Shown one piece after another: positions 16,301-22,220 of a stretch of 22,220 bases of DNA. The first letter of the stretch is position 1. Each line of letters begins with the position of its first letter. The position numbers and the translations under genes were made by a program. The stretch lies in NCBI GenBank assembly GCA_964509475.1, contig CAZDXJ010000039.1:1-22220 (forward strand), written 5' to 3'. Source of the DNA: CAZDXJ01 sp964509475. Lineage in GTDB: Bacteria; Pseudomonadota; Gammaproteobacteria; Methylococcales; Methylomonadaceae. The notes beneath the pieces are model-generated. The model worked only from the letters and a program-made list of their open reading frames with translations. It was not told where the DNA came from and ran no database searches.

Positions 16301-16927
16301 GCCGGTGACAATGATATCAGCCGGGAAATGGAATCGGCCTGTTTGCGCTACGGATTGAGTCTGGATGAGAAGCAAAGCAAAAGATTGCGGATGTTATTGA
16401 AAAATACGGTATTGACCCCGCTTTCGGAACAGAATGATGACTTTTTTCTGGCGAAAATCGCATCTGGGCAATGCCTGAAGGAAATGCCTTTCTATCTGTC
16501 CATGCAAGCTCTGGATACCCGAAAAATCAATGCCTTGTTGCAAGACAGTCCTGGTTTTCAGGCCTTAAGTTTCAAGCAAATGCAAGGTTATCTGACCGGC
16601 TTCATTGACCTGGTTTGCCTTTATCAGGGACGTTATTATCTGATGGATTACAAAACCAACAGTCTGGAACAATACGCTGCCCAGGATTTGACAAGCGCCA
16701 TGCGTGAGCATAATTACGGTTTGCAATATTGGTTATATACCGTGGTACTGCATCGTTATCTCCAGCAACGTGTGCCGGATTATCGCTATGAAAGTCATTT
16801 CGGTGGCGTTCGTTACCTGTTTGTACGCGGTATGCAGGCCAATACACCAATGTCGGGTGTTTATCAGGATTATCCCGATTTCACCATCGTACAAGCCTTG
16901 TCGGAACTGTTTACAGGTGAGCCATGA
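13397..16927 (+). CDS. recB: Exonuclease V (RecBCD) subunit RecB
   Basis: A 1176-aa SF1A 3'-5' helicase with a C-terminal nuclease, the catalytic heart of RecBCD double-strand-break processing. Walker A is EASAGTGKT at 21-29. Motif II is LIDEFQDTDQQQW (about 381-393), followed by LIGDPKQAIYRFRGAD. Motifs V/VI show as TMHSAKGLEYPVVF and EELRLLYVALTRAKYR. The nuclease site is complete: GFIDLV with Asp1071, and MDYKTNS with Asp1084 and Lys1086, almost the same numbering as E. coli (1067, 1080, 1082). The ATG at 13397 was chosen; TTG at 13391 is in frame. It lies 26 nt after pilR and overlaps recD by 4 nt. recC, normally the upstream partner, is absent here. Confidence 0.95.
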   Translation: MQYQAFNSATTELHTGINLIEASAGTGKTYAIAMLALRFIVEKNIPVDNLLIVTFTKAATGELKERVRTRLSEARQALNGRGREADKTIMQWLERLDIEPDQIRQRIELALLDIDRAGIFTIHGFCQRVLQEHALESGQLFDVELSDDVDAIRQACADDFWRKQVYPRDQKQANILLDIAKTPDALLASIKAIKAGMIVHPVVDDLDSALQTLLARESAAKVQIRKNMAKLLDSDQSRFLMTPYVRALNKHRATLHSWCQENNAEAVFPGLDALYLFTHAGIMNGLKFRKTKSQTPEQRKLQYLDELSIGTAAVDACYGAYQKVGLSFRRGLHEFIEQTLQQRLQRLNLLSFDDLIGRLHDILTDGAAGLIEVLRKRFKVALIDEFQDTDQQQWFIFSNLFAHRDGYLFLIGDPKQAIYRFRGADIFSYFNAQQQAEQHYTLDKNWRSHPDLVGAVNRLFENTETPFLFEQLPFKPVQAARTAGDGALLVNDCELAPMQIWQFAKHASREHWNHLETAYVEQQIRIAVVNEILHLLVPGNGFRLTVAGEKQRPLNAEDIAILVYSHKQARSYQKQLSQAGVISVLHSTESVFASQTATRLLFLLRAIARPGHVGLLKQALTLEWFALDGPGLLEISQDEQRLDAWLSRFQDYHRCWQSQGLMAMMLGLLARERIQEKLSRARDAQRQLTDLYHLLELLQQATIDEHLGINKTLDWLNRAMQEARKGEQQRLRLESDARAVKIITMHSAKGLEYPVVFCPCLWQHKHRSSGIVTCHEQGRFIADLGSEMFIQRQQQALQEQLAEELRLLYVALTRAKYRCYLVWADMHKNHEPNTSALAGLLFNQQPATSFCEQQKILQALCQQEPSAFHYRLLPSDIALSDSCPAEPVDLQISPRQRRRLLQSHWSMSSYTALSALSVQESPETPLDKAREPVGIGEKDDQTDTDLPKGAQTGNVVHVLLETLEFDVLAGDNDISREMESACLRYGLSLDEKQSKRLRMLLKNTVLTPLSEQNDDFFLAKIASGQCLKEMPFYLSMQALDTRKINALLQDSPGFQALSFKQMQGYLTGFIDLVCLYQGRYYLMDYKTNSLEQYAAQDLTSAMREHNYGLQYWLYTVVLHRYLQQRVPDYRYESHFGGVRYLFVRGMQANTPMSGVYQDYPDFTIVQALSELFTGEP

Positions 16928-18555
16928 GCCAGACAGAACTGAGTCGGCTGGATCGGGCGTTTGCCGCTTTTTTGGTGAACAAAACCTCGCTGGATGAACA
17001 GCAGCGCCACCGTTTTGAAACACTGATCGGTTTTTTGTCCAGTCAACAAAACCAGGGCCATAGCTGCATTGTGCTGGCAGCTGAATCGGTGCAGCTCGTC
17101 CAGGGTTCGGGACTGGCATCGGTAGATGGTTCAATGCCGTTGGTGCTTGAGCAAAACCGCTTGTATTTGCAACGCTACTGGTGTTATGAAACCCGTCTGG
17201 CCCAACGTCTTGCCCGGATGGCGGAACAACAACGTTCACTTAAAGCGGATAGCGCGATGCTGCAACGCTATTTTGCAAATCCGGATGATGATGTTACAGA
17301 CTGGCAATGTGAGGCCGCGAAAACAGCCATAAGCCGGACATTCAGTATTATTACCGGTGGCCCTGGAACCGGCAAAACCACAACCGTGGTTAAAATCCTT
17401 GCCCTGCTCCAGGAATTGGCCGACCCACCTCTGCATATCGCCCTGGCCGCACCGACCGGCAAGGCCGCGCAGCGTTTACAAGAGTCTATCCAGGCACAAA
17501 AACAGCAGTTGCCTTGCCACGACAGCATACCTGCCCTGATCCCTGAAACCGTCAGCACCTTGCACCGTCTGCTTGGCGCCAGACCGGCGTCGCCTTATTT
17601 TTATCATGATGCCCAAACGCCGTTGCCGTTTGATGTGCTGGTTATTGATGAGGCATCAATGGTGGATTTGGCGTTGATGAGCAAACTGGTCGATGCCTTG
17701 AAAGCGGATGCCCGGCTGATTTTACTGGGTGACAAAGATCAACTGGCTTCGGTGGAAGCGGGCGCGGTTTTGGCGGATTTGACTTCGGCGCTGCCGGACA
17801 ATACCGTGACATTGAAAAAAACCCACCGCTTTAATGCCCGGATCAAAAACCTGGCCAAAGCCGTTAATGACCAACAAGCCGATATCGCCTGGTCATTGCT
17901 GCAACAAAAACACAGCGATGTCGGTCTGCTTGAGGAGAATCTGATTGATTATATCAGTACCAAACAAGAGCATTATCTTGAACTAATCGAAAAAGGCGCG
18001 GAATTTTCCCAAATATTCAAGGCATTTCAGGTCTTCCAGGTATTGTGTGCAAACCGGCATGGCAAAAACGGCGTCAACGCCATCAATCATGCCGTTGAAC
18101 GGCAATTGACAAATAGCGGCCGGATTCAGCATTCTACATCCTGGTATCCAGGCCGGCCGGTGATGATCAACCAGAACGATGCCAATATACAGCTCTATAA
18201 TGGCGATATCGGGCTTTGCCTGCCCGATCCGGAGCAAAAAAACAAATTGATGGTTTTTTTTCAATGTCCTGATGGCGGCATCAAAAAATTCCTGCCCACC
18301 CGGCTACCGCATTGCGAAACCGTTTTTGCAATGACGGTTCACAAAAGCCAGGGTTCGGAATTTGATGAGGTTTTGATCATTCTGCCAGAAACGATCAATC
18401 CGGTTTTGACCAAGGAATTGCTTTATACCGGAATTACCCGGGCCAGGCAGAATGTACGTTTATGGACAGGCCAAAGTGTATTCAAACGTACCTTGTCGCA
18501 GCGGGTGAACCGCTTGGGCGGGCTTGCCCAAAAATTATCGGCTAACAGAACATGA
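16924..18555 (+). CDS. recD: Exonuclease V (RecBCD) subunit RecD
   Basis: A 543-aa SF1B 5'-3' helicase, the fast motor of RecBCD and the regulator of RecB nuclease and RecA loading. An N-terminal RecB-contact domain (1-125) precedes Walker A TGGPGTGKTTTVVK (GGPGTGKT at 145-152). Motif II is VIDEASMVDL (about 240-249), then LLGDKDQLASVEAGAVLADL. The C-terminal SH3-containing helicase half ends with TVHKSQGSEFDEVLI and ELLYTGITRARQNV. It is somewhat shorter than E. coli RecD (608 aa), mainly at the N-terminus and in the insertions. It overlaps recB by 4 nt. Its stop lies 1 nt from the convergent yidD stop, with no room for a terminator between them. Confidence 0.95.
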   Translation: MSQTELSRLDRAFAAFLVNKTSLDEQQRHRFETLIGFLSSQQNQGHSCIVLAAESVQLVQGSGLASVDGSMPLVLEQNRLYLQRYWCYETRLAQRLARMAEQQRSLKADSAMLQRYFANPDDDVTDWQCEAAKTAISRTFSIITGGPGTGKTTTVVKILALLQELADPPLHIALAAPTGKAAQRLQESIQAQKQQLPCHDSIPALIPETVSTLHRLLGARPASPYFYHDAQTPLPFDVLVIDEASMVDLALMSKLVDALKADARLILLGDKDQLASVEAGAVLADLTSALPDNTVTLKKTHRFNARIKNLAKAVNDQQADIAWSLLQQKHSDVGLLEENLIDYISTKQEHYLELIEKGAEFSQIFKAFQVFQVLCANRHGKNGVNAINHAVERQLTNSGRIQHSTSWYPGRPVMINQNDANIQLYNGDIGLCLPDPEQKNKLMVFFQCPDGGIKKFLPTRLPHCETVFAMTVHKSQGSEFDEVLIILPETINPVLTKELLYTGITRARQNVRLWTGQSVFKRTLSQRVNRLGGLAQKLSANRT

Positions 18556-18556
18556 T

Positions 18557-18814
18557 TCAAGGTTTCCGGGCGGTATTTTTTCTTGGCGGGACAGGATCAT
18601 AGCCATGGCCTCCCCAGGGGTGACAACGCAGTAATCTTTTGATGCTCAATCCCAACCCAAGCCACAGGCCGTGTGTGTTCAACGCCTCGATGGCATAGCG
18701 GGAACAGCTGGGCTGATAACGGCAGGCCGGTGGCAGCAAAGGCGATATTGTCAATTGATATACCCGCAGCAAAGTGACAACAAAAATCTGTAAAAATTTT
18801 GCGATTATGGACAC
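18557..18814 (-). CDS. yidD: Membrane protein insertion efficiency factor YidD
   Basis: A protein of about 85 aa from a GTG start, or 89 aa if TTG at 18826 is used; the latter overlaps tal by 10 nt. The family signature is complete: LLRVYQLTISPLLPPACRYQPSCSRYAIEAL (amphipathic helix and conserved Cys pair), then LLRCHPWGGHGYDPVPP. YidD sits at the inner membrane and assists YidC-dependent insertion. It usually lies in the rpmH-rnpA-yidD-yidC cluster near the origin. Here it follows tal by only a few nucleotides, so it has been separated from that cluster or is a second copy. Function is confident; the start is uncertain. Confidence 0.88.
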   Translation of the reverse strand: MSIIAKFLQIFVVTLLRVYQLTISPLLPPACRYQPSCSRYAIEALNTHGLWLGLGLSIKRLLRCHPWGGHGYDPVPPRKNTARKP

Positions 18815-18816
18815 CG

Positions 18817-19530
18817 TTATTGCCAATGTGCGGCGGACTCAAAATCTTTTGCAGCCTTGTCGGTATCGGCAACAGCAAACCACTGGCAGGCAATTTTTTC
18901 CGAAAAGGTAAATGTGTCCACGCCCTGAGCCGCCAATAAAGTAATGTCTTCGATACGGCGGATACTGGCCACCAACAGCCGCACGGAGCTGGATACGCCG
19001 TCCAAAACCCGTTGCATGTCGATTACATCCTGATAACCGTCTCGTCCCGCGTTATTAATACGTCCCAGATAGGGGGCGGCATAATCGGTAGCCAAGGCCG
19101 CTGCTGTCAAGACTTGATGTACGGCATAAACACCGGTCAAGGTAACCCGGATACCGTCATCGATGAGTTGTCTGGCCACTTCGGTTCCCTGCCGGGTAAC
19201 CGGAACCTTGATCACAACCTGATGCCAGTTTATCGCCGCCAGCGCGTGTGCGTTGGCATACATTTGGCTGGCATCATCGCCCCAGGTTTGCAACTGGATT
19301 TCATCGATGCCGAGTTCAAATGCCTGCCCTGCCAATATTTCAAGCTCTTTCAGCGTGCAAGGTACACCAGCACGCTGTAACAATATCGGATTGGTGGTAA
19401 TGCCATAAAACAAACCGGATTTCAGCCAGCTGCGCCATTGTCCGGTATCTGCGCAGTCGAGAAACAAACGCAGACCGGAGGTGCCGAAGCCAGGCTCCGA
19501 AGCCGGGCTATTTAGATGATTGGATTTCAT
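18817..19530 (-). CDS. Transaldolase / fructose-6-phosphate aldolase-like protein
   Basis: A 237-aa protein of the short transaldolase (TalC/FSA-like) family, a class I aldolase that works through a Schiff-base lysine. The (beta/alpha)8 barrel text is clear: LRLFLDCADTGQW (about 20-32), SGLFYGITTNPILLQ (38-52), HQVVIKVPVT with the active-site Lys108, GIRVTLTGVYAVHQ, and APYLGRINNAGRDG. In a pentose-phosphate or ribulose-monophosphate context it would move a three-carbon unit between sugar phosphates, but no other gene of such a pathway is adjacent. Family members may be either transaldolase or FSA, and this cannot be settled from sequence. The ATG at 19530 has no strong ribosome site. yidD follows closely. 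Confidence 0.88.
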   Translation of the reverse strand: MKSNHLNSPASEPGFGTSGLRLFLDCADTGQWRSWLKSGLFYGITTNPILLQRAGVPCTLKELEILAGQAFELGIDEIQLQTWGDDASQMYANAHALAAINWHQVVIKVPVTRQGTEVARQLIDDGIRVTLTGVYAVHQVLTAAALATDYAAPYLGRINNAGRDGYQDVIDMQRVLDGVSSSVRLLVASIRRIEDITLLAAQGVDTFTFSEKIACQWFAVADTDKAAKDFESAAHWQ

Positions 19531-19571
19531 AAAACTTTAATATGGATAAGGCAAGATGACATTTTTAATAC

Positions 19572-19576
19572 AGGAG
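19572..19576 (+). promoter_or_regulatory. Ribosome binding site of the 67-aa ORF
   Basis: AGGAG with an 8-nt AT-rich spacer before the ATG at 19585. It is one of the better ribosome sites in the window and the main evidence that this small frame is translated. Confidence 0.65.
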
Positions 19577-19584
19577 ATATATAA

Positions 19585-19788
19585 ATGTTCAGTTCTTTTA
19601 TGGACACCTTGTTATCGGTAACAAGACAGGATGATAGCGCTAGACCTTACAACCCAATCGAGGAGGTCTGTGTCTGTTTTGCGCCGTCACTTGATACCGA
19701 TATGGCAAAATTGCTGGCCGGACAAAGCGCAAACAACAGCCGGAAAAGTCCACTGCCTGTTGATGAGCATGGCCAGCCGTTTGTATAG
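19585..19788 (+). CDS. Small hypothetical protein (67 aa)
   Basis: I do not recognise this 67-aa frame. It starts MFSSFMDTLL, has a short hydrophobic N-terminal patch, an EEVCVCF segment with two cysteines (Cys29 and Cys31), a middle stretch TDMAKLLAGQSANNSRKSPL and a hydrophilic C-terminus. It has a strong ribosome site, stands in a 264-nt gap between divergent tal and convergent crp, and its stop lies 5 nt from the crp stop. Codon use looks ordinary for the window. A real lineage-specific small gene seems likely. No function is proposed. Confidence 0.55.
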   Translation: MFSSFMDTLLSVTRQDDSARPYNPIEEVCVCFAPSLDTDMAKLLAGQSANNSRKSPLPVDEHGQPFV

Positions 19789-19793
19789 CTTGA

Positions 19794-20426
19794 CTAGCGG
19801 GTACCGTAAACGATAATGGTTTTGCCGTGTGCCTCAATCAATTTTTTATGTTCCAGTTCTTTGAGTACACGTCCGACCATTTCCCGGGTACAACCGACGA
19901 TACGCGCAATCTCCTGGCGGGTAATATGCAATTGCATACCATCAGGATGGGTCATGGCATCGGGTTCTTTCGATAAATCCAGCAGTGTTCTGGCTACCCG
20001 CCCTTCAACATCCATAAAAGCCAGATCAAAAAATTTACGGTTGGTGATCATAAGCCGATCAGCCAGCTGATTACCTAATAAATAAAACAAACCCGCGGCA
20101 TAACCGGCCAGCTCATTTTCCAATGCCTGCTTCAATCTCTCATAAGAGATTTCGGCCAACAGGCATTCGCAACGTGTTTTCACGATAACCTTGCGGGGTT
20201 CTGCGTCTTTGAAAACACCAATTTCACCAATAAACTCATTTTTATTCAGATAGGTCAAAATTAGTTCACGGCCATTTTCATCTTCCACCGATACGCTCAC
20301 CGAACCTTCCACGATAAAATATAAACGATCACCTTGGTCACCAGGCCGCATTACAATCGATTTATTCGGATAGTTTTTTTTATGGCAGAGGTGTAAAAGC
20401 TGTTGTAATGATTCCGCAGTATCCAT
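19794..20426 (-). CDS. crp: Crp/Vfr-type cyclic nucleotide-binding regulator
   Basis: A 210-aa CRP-family transcription factor, closest in text to Vfr and E. coli CRP. The cyclic-nucleotide domain (about 18-110) has PGDQGDRLYFIVEGSVSV and FIGEIGVF with Glu68. The DNA-binding wing is near-identical to CRP (EPDAMTHPDGMQLHITRQEI), with recognition helix GCTREMVGRVLKELE. Arg181, Glu182 and Arg186 correspond to CRP Arg180, Glu181 and Arg185, so a TGTGA-N6-TCACA-like site is expected. Oddities: the CRP cAMP contacts Ser83 and Ser128 are Lys79 and Asn129 here, while Arg82 (Arg78) and Thr127 (Thr128) are kept. The neighbours are divergent OsmC-family and speD genes, the same arrangement as around vfr in Pseudomonas. 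Confidence 0.92.
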   Translation of the reverse strand: MDTAESLQQLLHLCHKKNYPNKSIVMRPGDQGDRLYFIVEGSVSVSVEDENGRELILTYLNKNEFIGEIGVFKDAEPRKVIVKTRCECLLAEISYERLKQALENELAGYAAGLFYLLGNQLADRLMITNRKFFDLAFMDVEGRVARTLLDLSKEPDAMTHPDGMQLHITRQEIARIVGCTREMVGRVLKELEHKKLIEAHGKTIIVYGTR

Positions 20427-20615
20427 AATTCATCCATTAGAAACTAAAATTTCAGCCGATTTTAGCTTTTTATTTATTTTCGAAAAGCAGCATTGATCGG
20501 GAATTATCAAATTTTTCCAGCAACGGTAAAAAATTCAAATCCCCGGAATATAACTATAACAAGCTATTTATCATATGTGTTAATCTATACCACATTTTAG
20601 ATATTGGCAAGGCAG
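20427..20615. promoter_or_regulatory. Divergent promoter region crp / osmC-family
   Basis: A 189-nt AT-rich region that should drive crp (-) and the OsmC-speD unit (+). A loose palindrome, ATGTG (20575-20579) with CACAT (20591-20595), has CRP-like half-sites, but the spacing is 3 bp longer than a canonical CRP site. It is therefore not called as an operator. Confidence 0.4.
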
Positions 20616-21035
20616 ATGCAAGCAAAAATAAAATGGGTAGACGGCGTCATGTTCGTTGGTGAAAGCGGTAGTGGCCATGCGGTCGTGATTGACGGACCAC
20701 CTGAACACGGCGGACGTAATATGGGTATACGGCCAATGGAGATGTTATTGTTGGGGGTTGGCAGCTGTTCATCGTTTGATGTATTGCAGATATTGCAAAA
20801 AGGGCGTAATGACATTACCGATTGTCAAACCGAAATCAGCGCCGAGCGTGTTGATAGCGTACCCAAAGTGTTCAGAAAAATCCATTTGCATTTTATTGTC
20901 ACCGGCCGGAACCTCAAAGAGCCGGTGGTGAAACGCGCGGTTCAATTGTCCGCGGAAAAATATTGTTCGGCCTCGATCATGCTTGGCAAAGCGGTTGAGA
21001 TTACGCATGACTTTGAAATTATTAACATCGAATAG
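20616..21035 (+). CDS. OsmC/Ohr-family protein (YhfA-like)
   Basis: A 139-aa protein from the ATG at 20616, preceded by a weak purine-rich ribosome site. TTG at 20604 is in frame and was rejected. The OsmC fold shows as an N-terminal beta-sheet (MQAKIKWVDGVMFVGESGSG), the helix with the first redox cysteine in MEMLLLGVGSCSSFDVLQIL, and the second cysteine in LSAEKYCSASIMLG. In OsmC/Ohr proteins these two cysteines reduce organic hydroperoxides. Members of the YhfA branch have no proven role. The gene is divergent from crp, as yhfA is in E. coli, and 3 nt upstream of speD, as in Pseudomonas, which argues for conserved co-regulation with crp. Confidence 0.88.
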   Translation: MQAKIKWVDGVMFVGESGSGHAVVIDGPPEHGGRNMGIRPMEMLLLGVGSCSSFDVLQILQKGRNDITDCQTEISAERVDSVPKVFRKIHLHFIVTGRNLKEPVVKRAVQLSAEKYCSASIMLGKAVEITHDFEIINIE

Positions 21036-21038
21036 TCA

Positions 21039-21818
21039 ATGAACGGCAAGTTGCAATTGCACGGATTCAACAACCTGACCATTCAATATTTACGATATTT
21101 GTTACGCCCCCAAAGAACAGCAGCGGCAATATATCGAATATATTGATGAAGCCTACAATGCACAGCGTCTGAAACAGATTTTAAAAGATGTCGCCGATAT
21201 TATCGGCGCCTGGATTCTTAACCTGGCGCATCAGGACTATGAGCCACAGGGCGCAAGCGTGACCTTGCTTATCGCCGAAGGTCACGATATTCCGAAAAAC
21301 ATGAACACACAAACACCGGGTTCCTTACCCGACGCGGTTGTCGCCCATTTGGACAAAAGCCATCTTACCGTACACACTTACCCGGAAAGCCATCCGGAAA
21401 CCGGCATTTGCACGTTCCGGGTCGATATCGATGTGTATCGACCCGCGGCCAGATTTCACCGCTCAAGGCCTTGAATTATCTGATTCACAGTTTTGAGTCG
21501 GATATCGTGATTATGGATTACCGCATTCGCGGGTTTACCCGTGATGTCAATGGCAAAAAGCATTTTGTCGATCACAATATCACTTCCATACAGGATTATA
21601 TTGCCGAGGACACTCAGAGAAATTACCAGATGATTGATGTCAACGTCTATCAGGAAAACATTTTTCATACCAAAATGATCTTGAATGATTTTGTTCTCGA
21701 TAATTATTTGTTTGAAAAACAAAGTGTATTCTCTGAACAACAGCAAAACTACATAGAAAAACAACTGAAAAAGGAAATGTTGGAAATATTTTACGGAGGC
21801 AATTATGCAACGGAATGA
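21039..21818 (+). pseudogene. speD: S-adenosylmethionine decarboxylase, frame broken twice
   Basis: E. coli-type SpeD makes decarboxylated SAM for spermidine synthesis. The homologous text is nearly complete but lies in three frame segments. 21039-21083 gives MNGKLQLHGFNNLT. From about 21082 to 21438 the frame shifts by one: FNIYDICYAPKEQQ, then ILNLAHQDYEPQGASVT, AHLDKSHLTVHTYPESHPE with the Lys-Ser self-cleavage site that makes the pyruvoyl cofactor, and FRVDIDV. From 21441 the first frame returns: TRGQISPLKALNYL, YRIRGFTRDVNGKKHF, YQENIFHTKM. Lesion one looks like an 11-nt deletion at about 21082, removing four codons of the KSLS-like segment. Lesion two lacks one base at 21436-21440. As written no full protein can be made. 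Sequencing error could explain the one-base event but less easily the first. Confidence 0.8.
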
Positions 21819-21910
21819 ACTTGCCAGTGCTGTTTGCAATAGTCTAAAAACTCATCTTCAGGTAAAGGTTTGCTGAAATAATAACCCTGGAAAAACTGAC
21901 AGTCATGGCA
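21803..21910 (-). pseudogene. C-terminal fragment of an EAL-domain phosphodiesterase
   Basis: Thirty-five codons plus a stop read CHDCQFFQGYYFSKPLPEDE then FLDYCKQHWQVHSVA on the minus strand. QFFQGYYFSKPLP is the typical end of EAL domains, which degrade cyclic di-GMP. Nothing upstream continues the domain: past 21910 the sequence loses similarity, and an in-frame stop appears at 21941-21943. The catalytic part of the gene is therefore absent. The 3' end overlaps the convergent speD end by 16 nt. The break near 21910 may be the border of an insertion or a deletion. The intact gene would have encoded a GGDEF/EAL or EAL protein. Confidence 0.7.
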
Positions 21911-22220
21911 GGACTTACGCACTATAAATAACTTATTGCTTTACAAGAATAAAAATTACAAAGAGGTTTTATAAAAACCCGGTTTTTCAAGTTCTGATCG
22001 ACCCTTGAAGCTGTCATTCTGCACATCGCAAATTTCGCTCCTCTTTGCAAGAATTGTCTGGGTTCTTCCCGATTTCGTGGGCTAAACCCTATATTTGGCA
22101 CTCGTTTGGGTGTAGGGGCGTATTGCAATACGCCCCTACGCTGAACAAAATGTTTCCGGTTTGCAACCCATTGCCATTAAGTTAAGCCATTTTGTTGAAT
22201 GGATTTATGGATGTAGGTGC
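21911..22220. other. Non-coding right edge with palindromic repeat
   Basis: No gene is supported. A 68-codon minus-strand frame at 21922-22128 spans the palindrome and has no recognisable content. The region begins at the break in the EAL gene and contains the perfect 28-bp palindrome at 22112-22139. It ends in ATGTAGGTGC, similar to the start of the hairpin repeat at 10250. It may be part of a mobile element that continues past the window, but no transposase or terminal repeat can be confirmed. Confidence 0.5.
22112..22139. repeat. Perfect 28-bp palindrome
   Basis: GTAGGGGCGTATTG is followed directly by its reverse complement CAATACGCCCCTAC, with no loop or mismatch. Palindromes of this GTAGGGGCG type are dispersed between genes in many bacteria (from memory). 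Only one copy lies in this window. Confidence 0.7.

Noticed and set aside
20575..20595. CRP-like palindrome ATGTG / CACAT upstream of the OsmC-family gene
   Set aside because: The spacer between TGTG and CACA is 11 nt rather than the 8 of a canonical site, and the flanking bases do not fit TGTGA/TCACA. It was not called an operator.
20591..20600. TTG start at 20604 for the OsmC-family gene
   Set aside because: The ATG at 20616 begins the conserved beta-strand directly and has purines upstream. The TTG adds four non-conserved residues.
21039..21480. Programmed frameshifting in speD
   Set aside because: No slippery heptamer or downstream structure is evident at either point, and the first lesion also removes about four codons. 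Mutation or sequence error fits better.
1..22220. CRISPR array, tRNA or rRNA genes
   Set aside because: No regularly spaced direct repeats, cloverleaf-like sequences or rRNA-like conserved stretches were seen on either strand by eye.

Overview
The window looks like a chromosomal piece of a Gammaproteobacterium of moderate GC. The support is a full-length RecB/RecD pair, a PilS/PilR pair, a Crp/Vfr-type regulator divergent from an OsmC-family gene followed by speD (the arrangement known around vfr in Pseudomonas; crp also sits beside the OsmC-family gene yhfA in E. coli), and a SlyD-type isomerase. The overall feel is of a methylotroph-like gammaproteobacterium, but no diagnostic C1 gene is present, so genus and lifestyle cannot be fixed.

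Layout: 1-440 is gene-poor and holds small hairpin repeats. 444-926 is slyD (-). 1089-1334 is a collapsed GNAT acetyltransferase pseudogene (+), and 1309-2034 a tandem FHA protein (-). 2174-2358 and 3167-3319 are two copies of a short inverted-repeat element (MITE-like) with 8-bp target duplications; they bracket an ASCH-domain gene (-, 2785-3117). 3437-4051 is a five-helix membrane protein (+). 4035-10130 is a tightly packed minus-strand operon sucC-sucD-nadE-lon-like: neighbours overlap by 4 nt or are 2 nt apart. A 277-nt divergent intergenic region follows. 12033-18555 continues the plus-strand run pilS-pilR-recB-recD, which starts at 10408. It converges on tal-yidD (-, 18557-19530). Then come a 67-aa orphan ORF (+), crp/vfr (-), an OsmC-family gene (+) and a speD reading frame broken twice (+). 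Last is the C-terminal scrap of an EAL-domain protein (-), cut off at about 21910, followed by about 310 nt of non-coding, repeat-bearing DNA.

How the genes work together: sucCD supplies the succinyl-CoA ligase step of the TCA cycle and nadE the last step of NAD+ synthesis, with a Lon-type AAA protease co-translated behind them. PilSR controls type IV pilin transcription through sigma-54. RecBD are two of the three subunits of the RecBCD break-repair nuclease; recC is not beside them. Crp/Vfr is a global regulator whose cAMP pocket shows two changes.

The best candidates for a second look are the MITE pair with intact target duplications, the erosion of several genes by small deletions (GNAT, speD) or truncation (EAL), and the altered ligand pocket of the Crp protein. 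No convincing new defence or other multi-gene system was seen. Most of the window is conserved housekeeping sequence.
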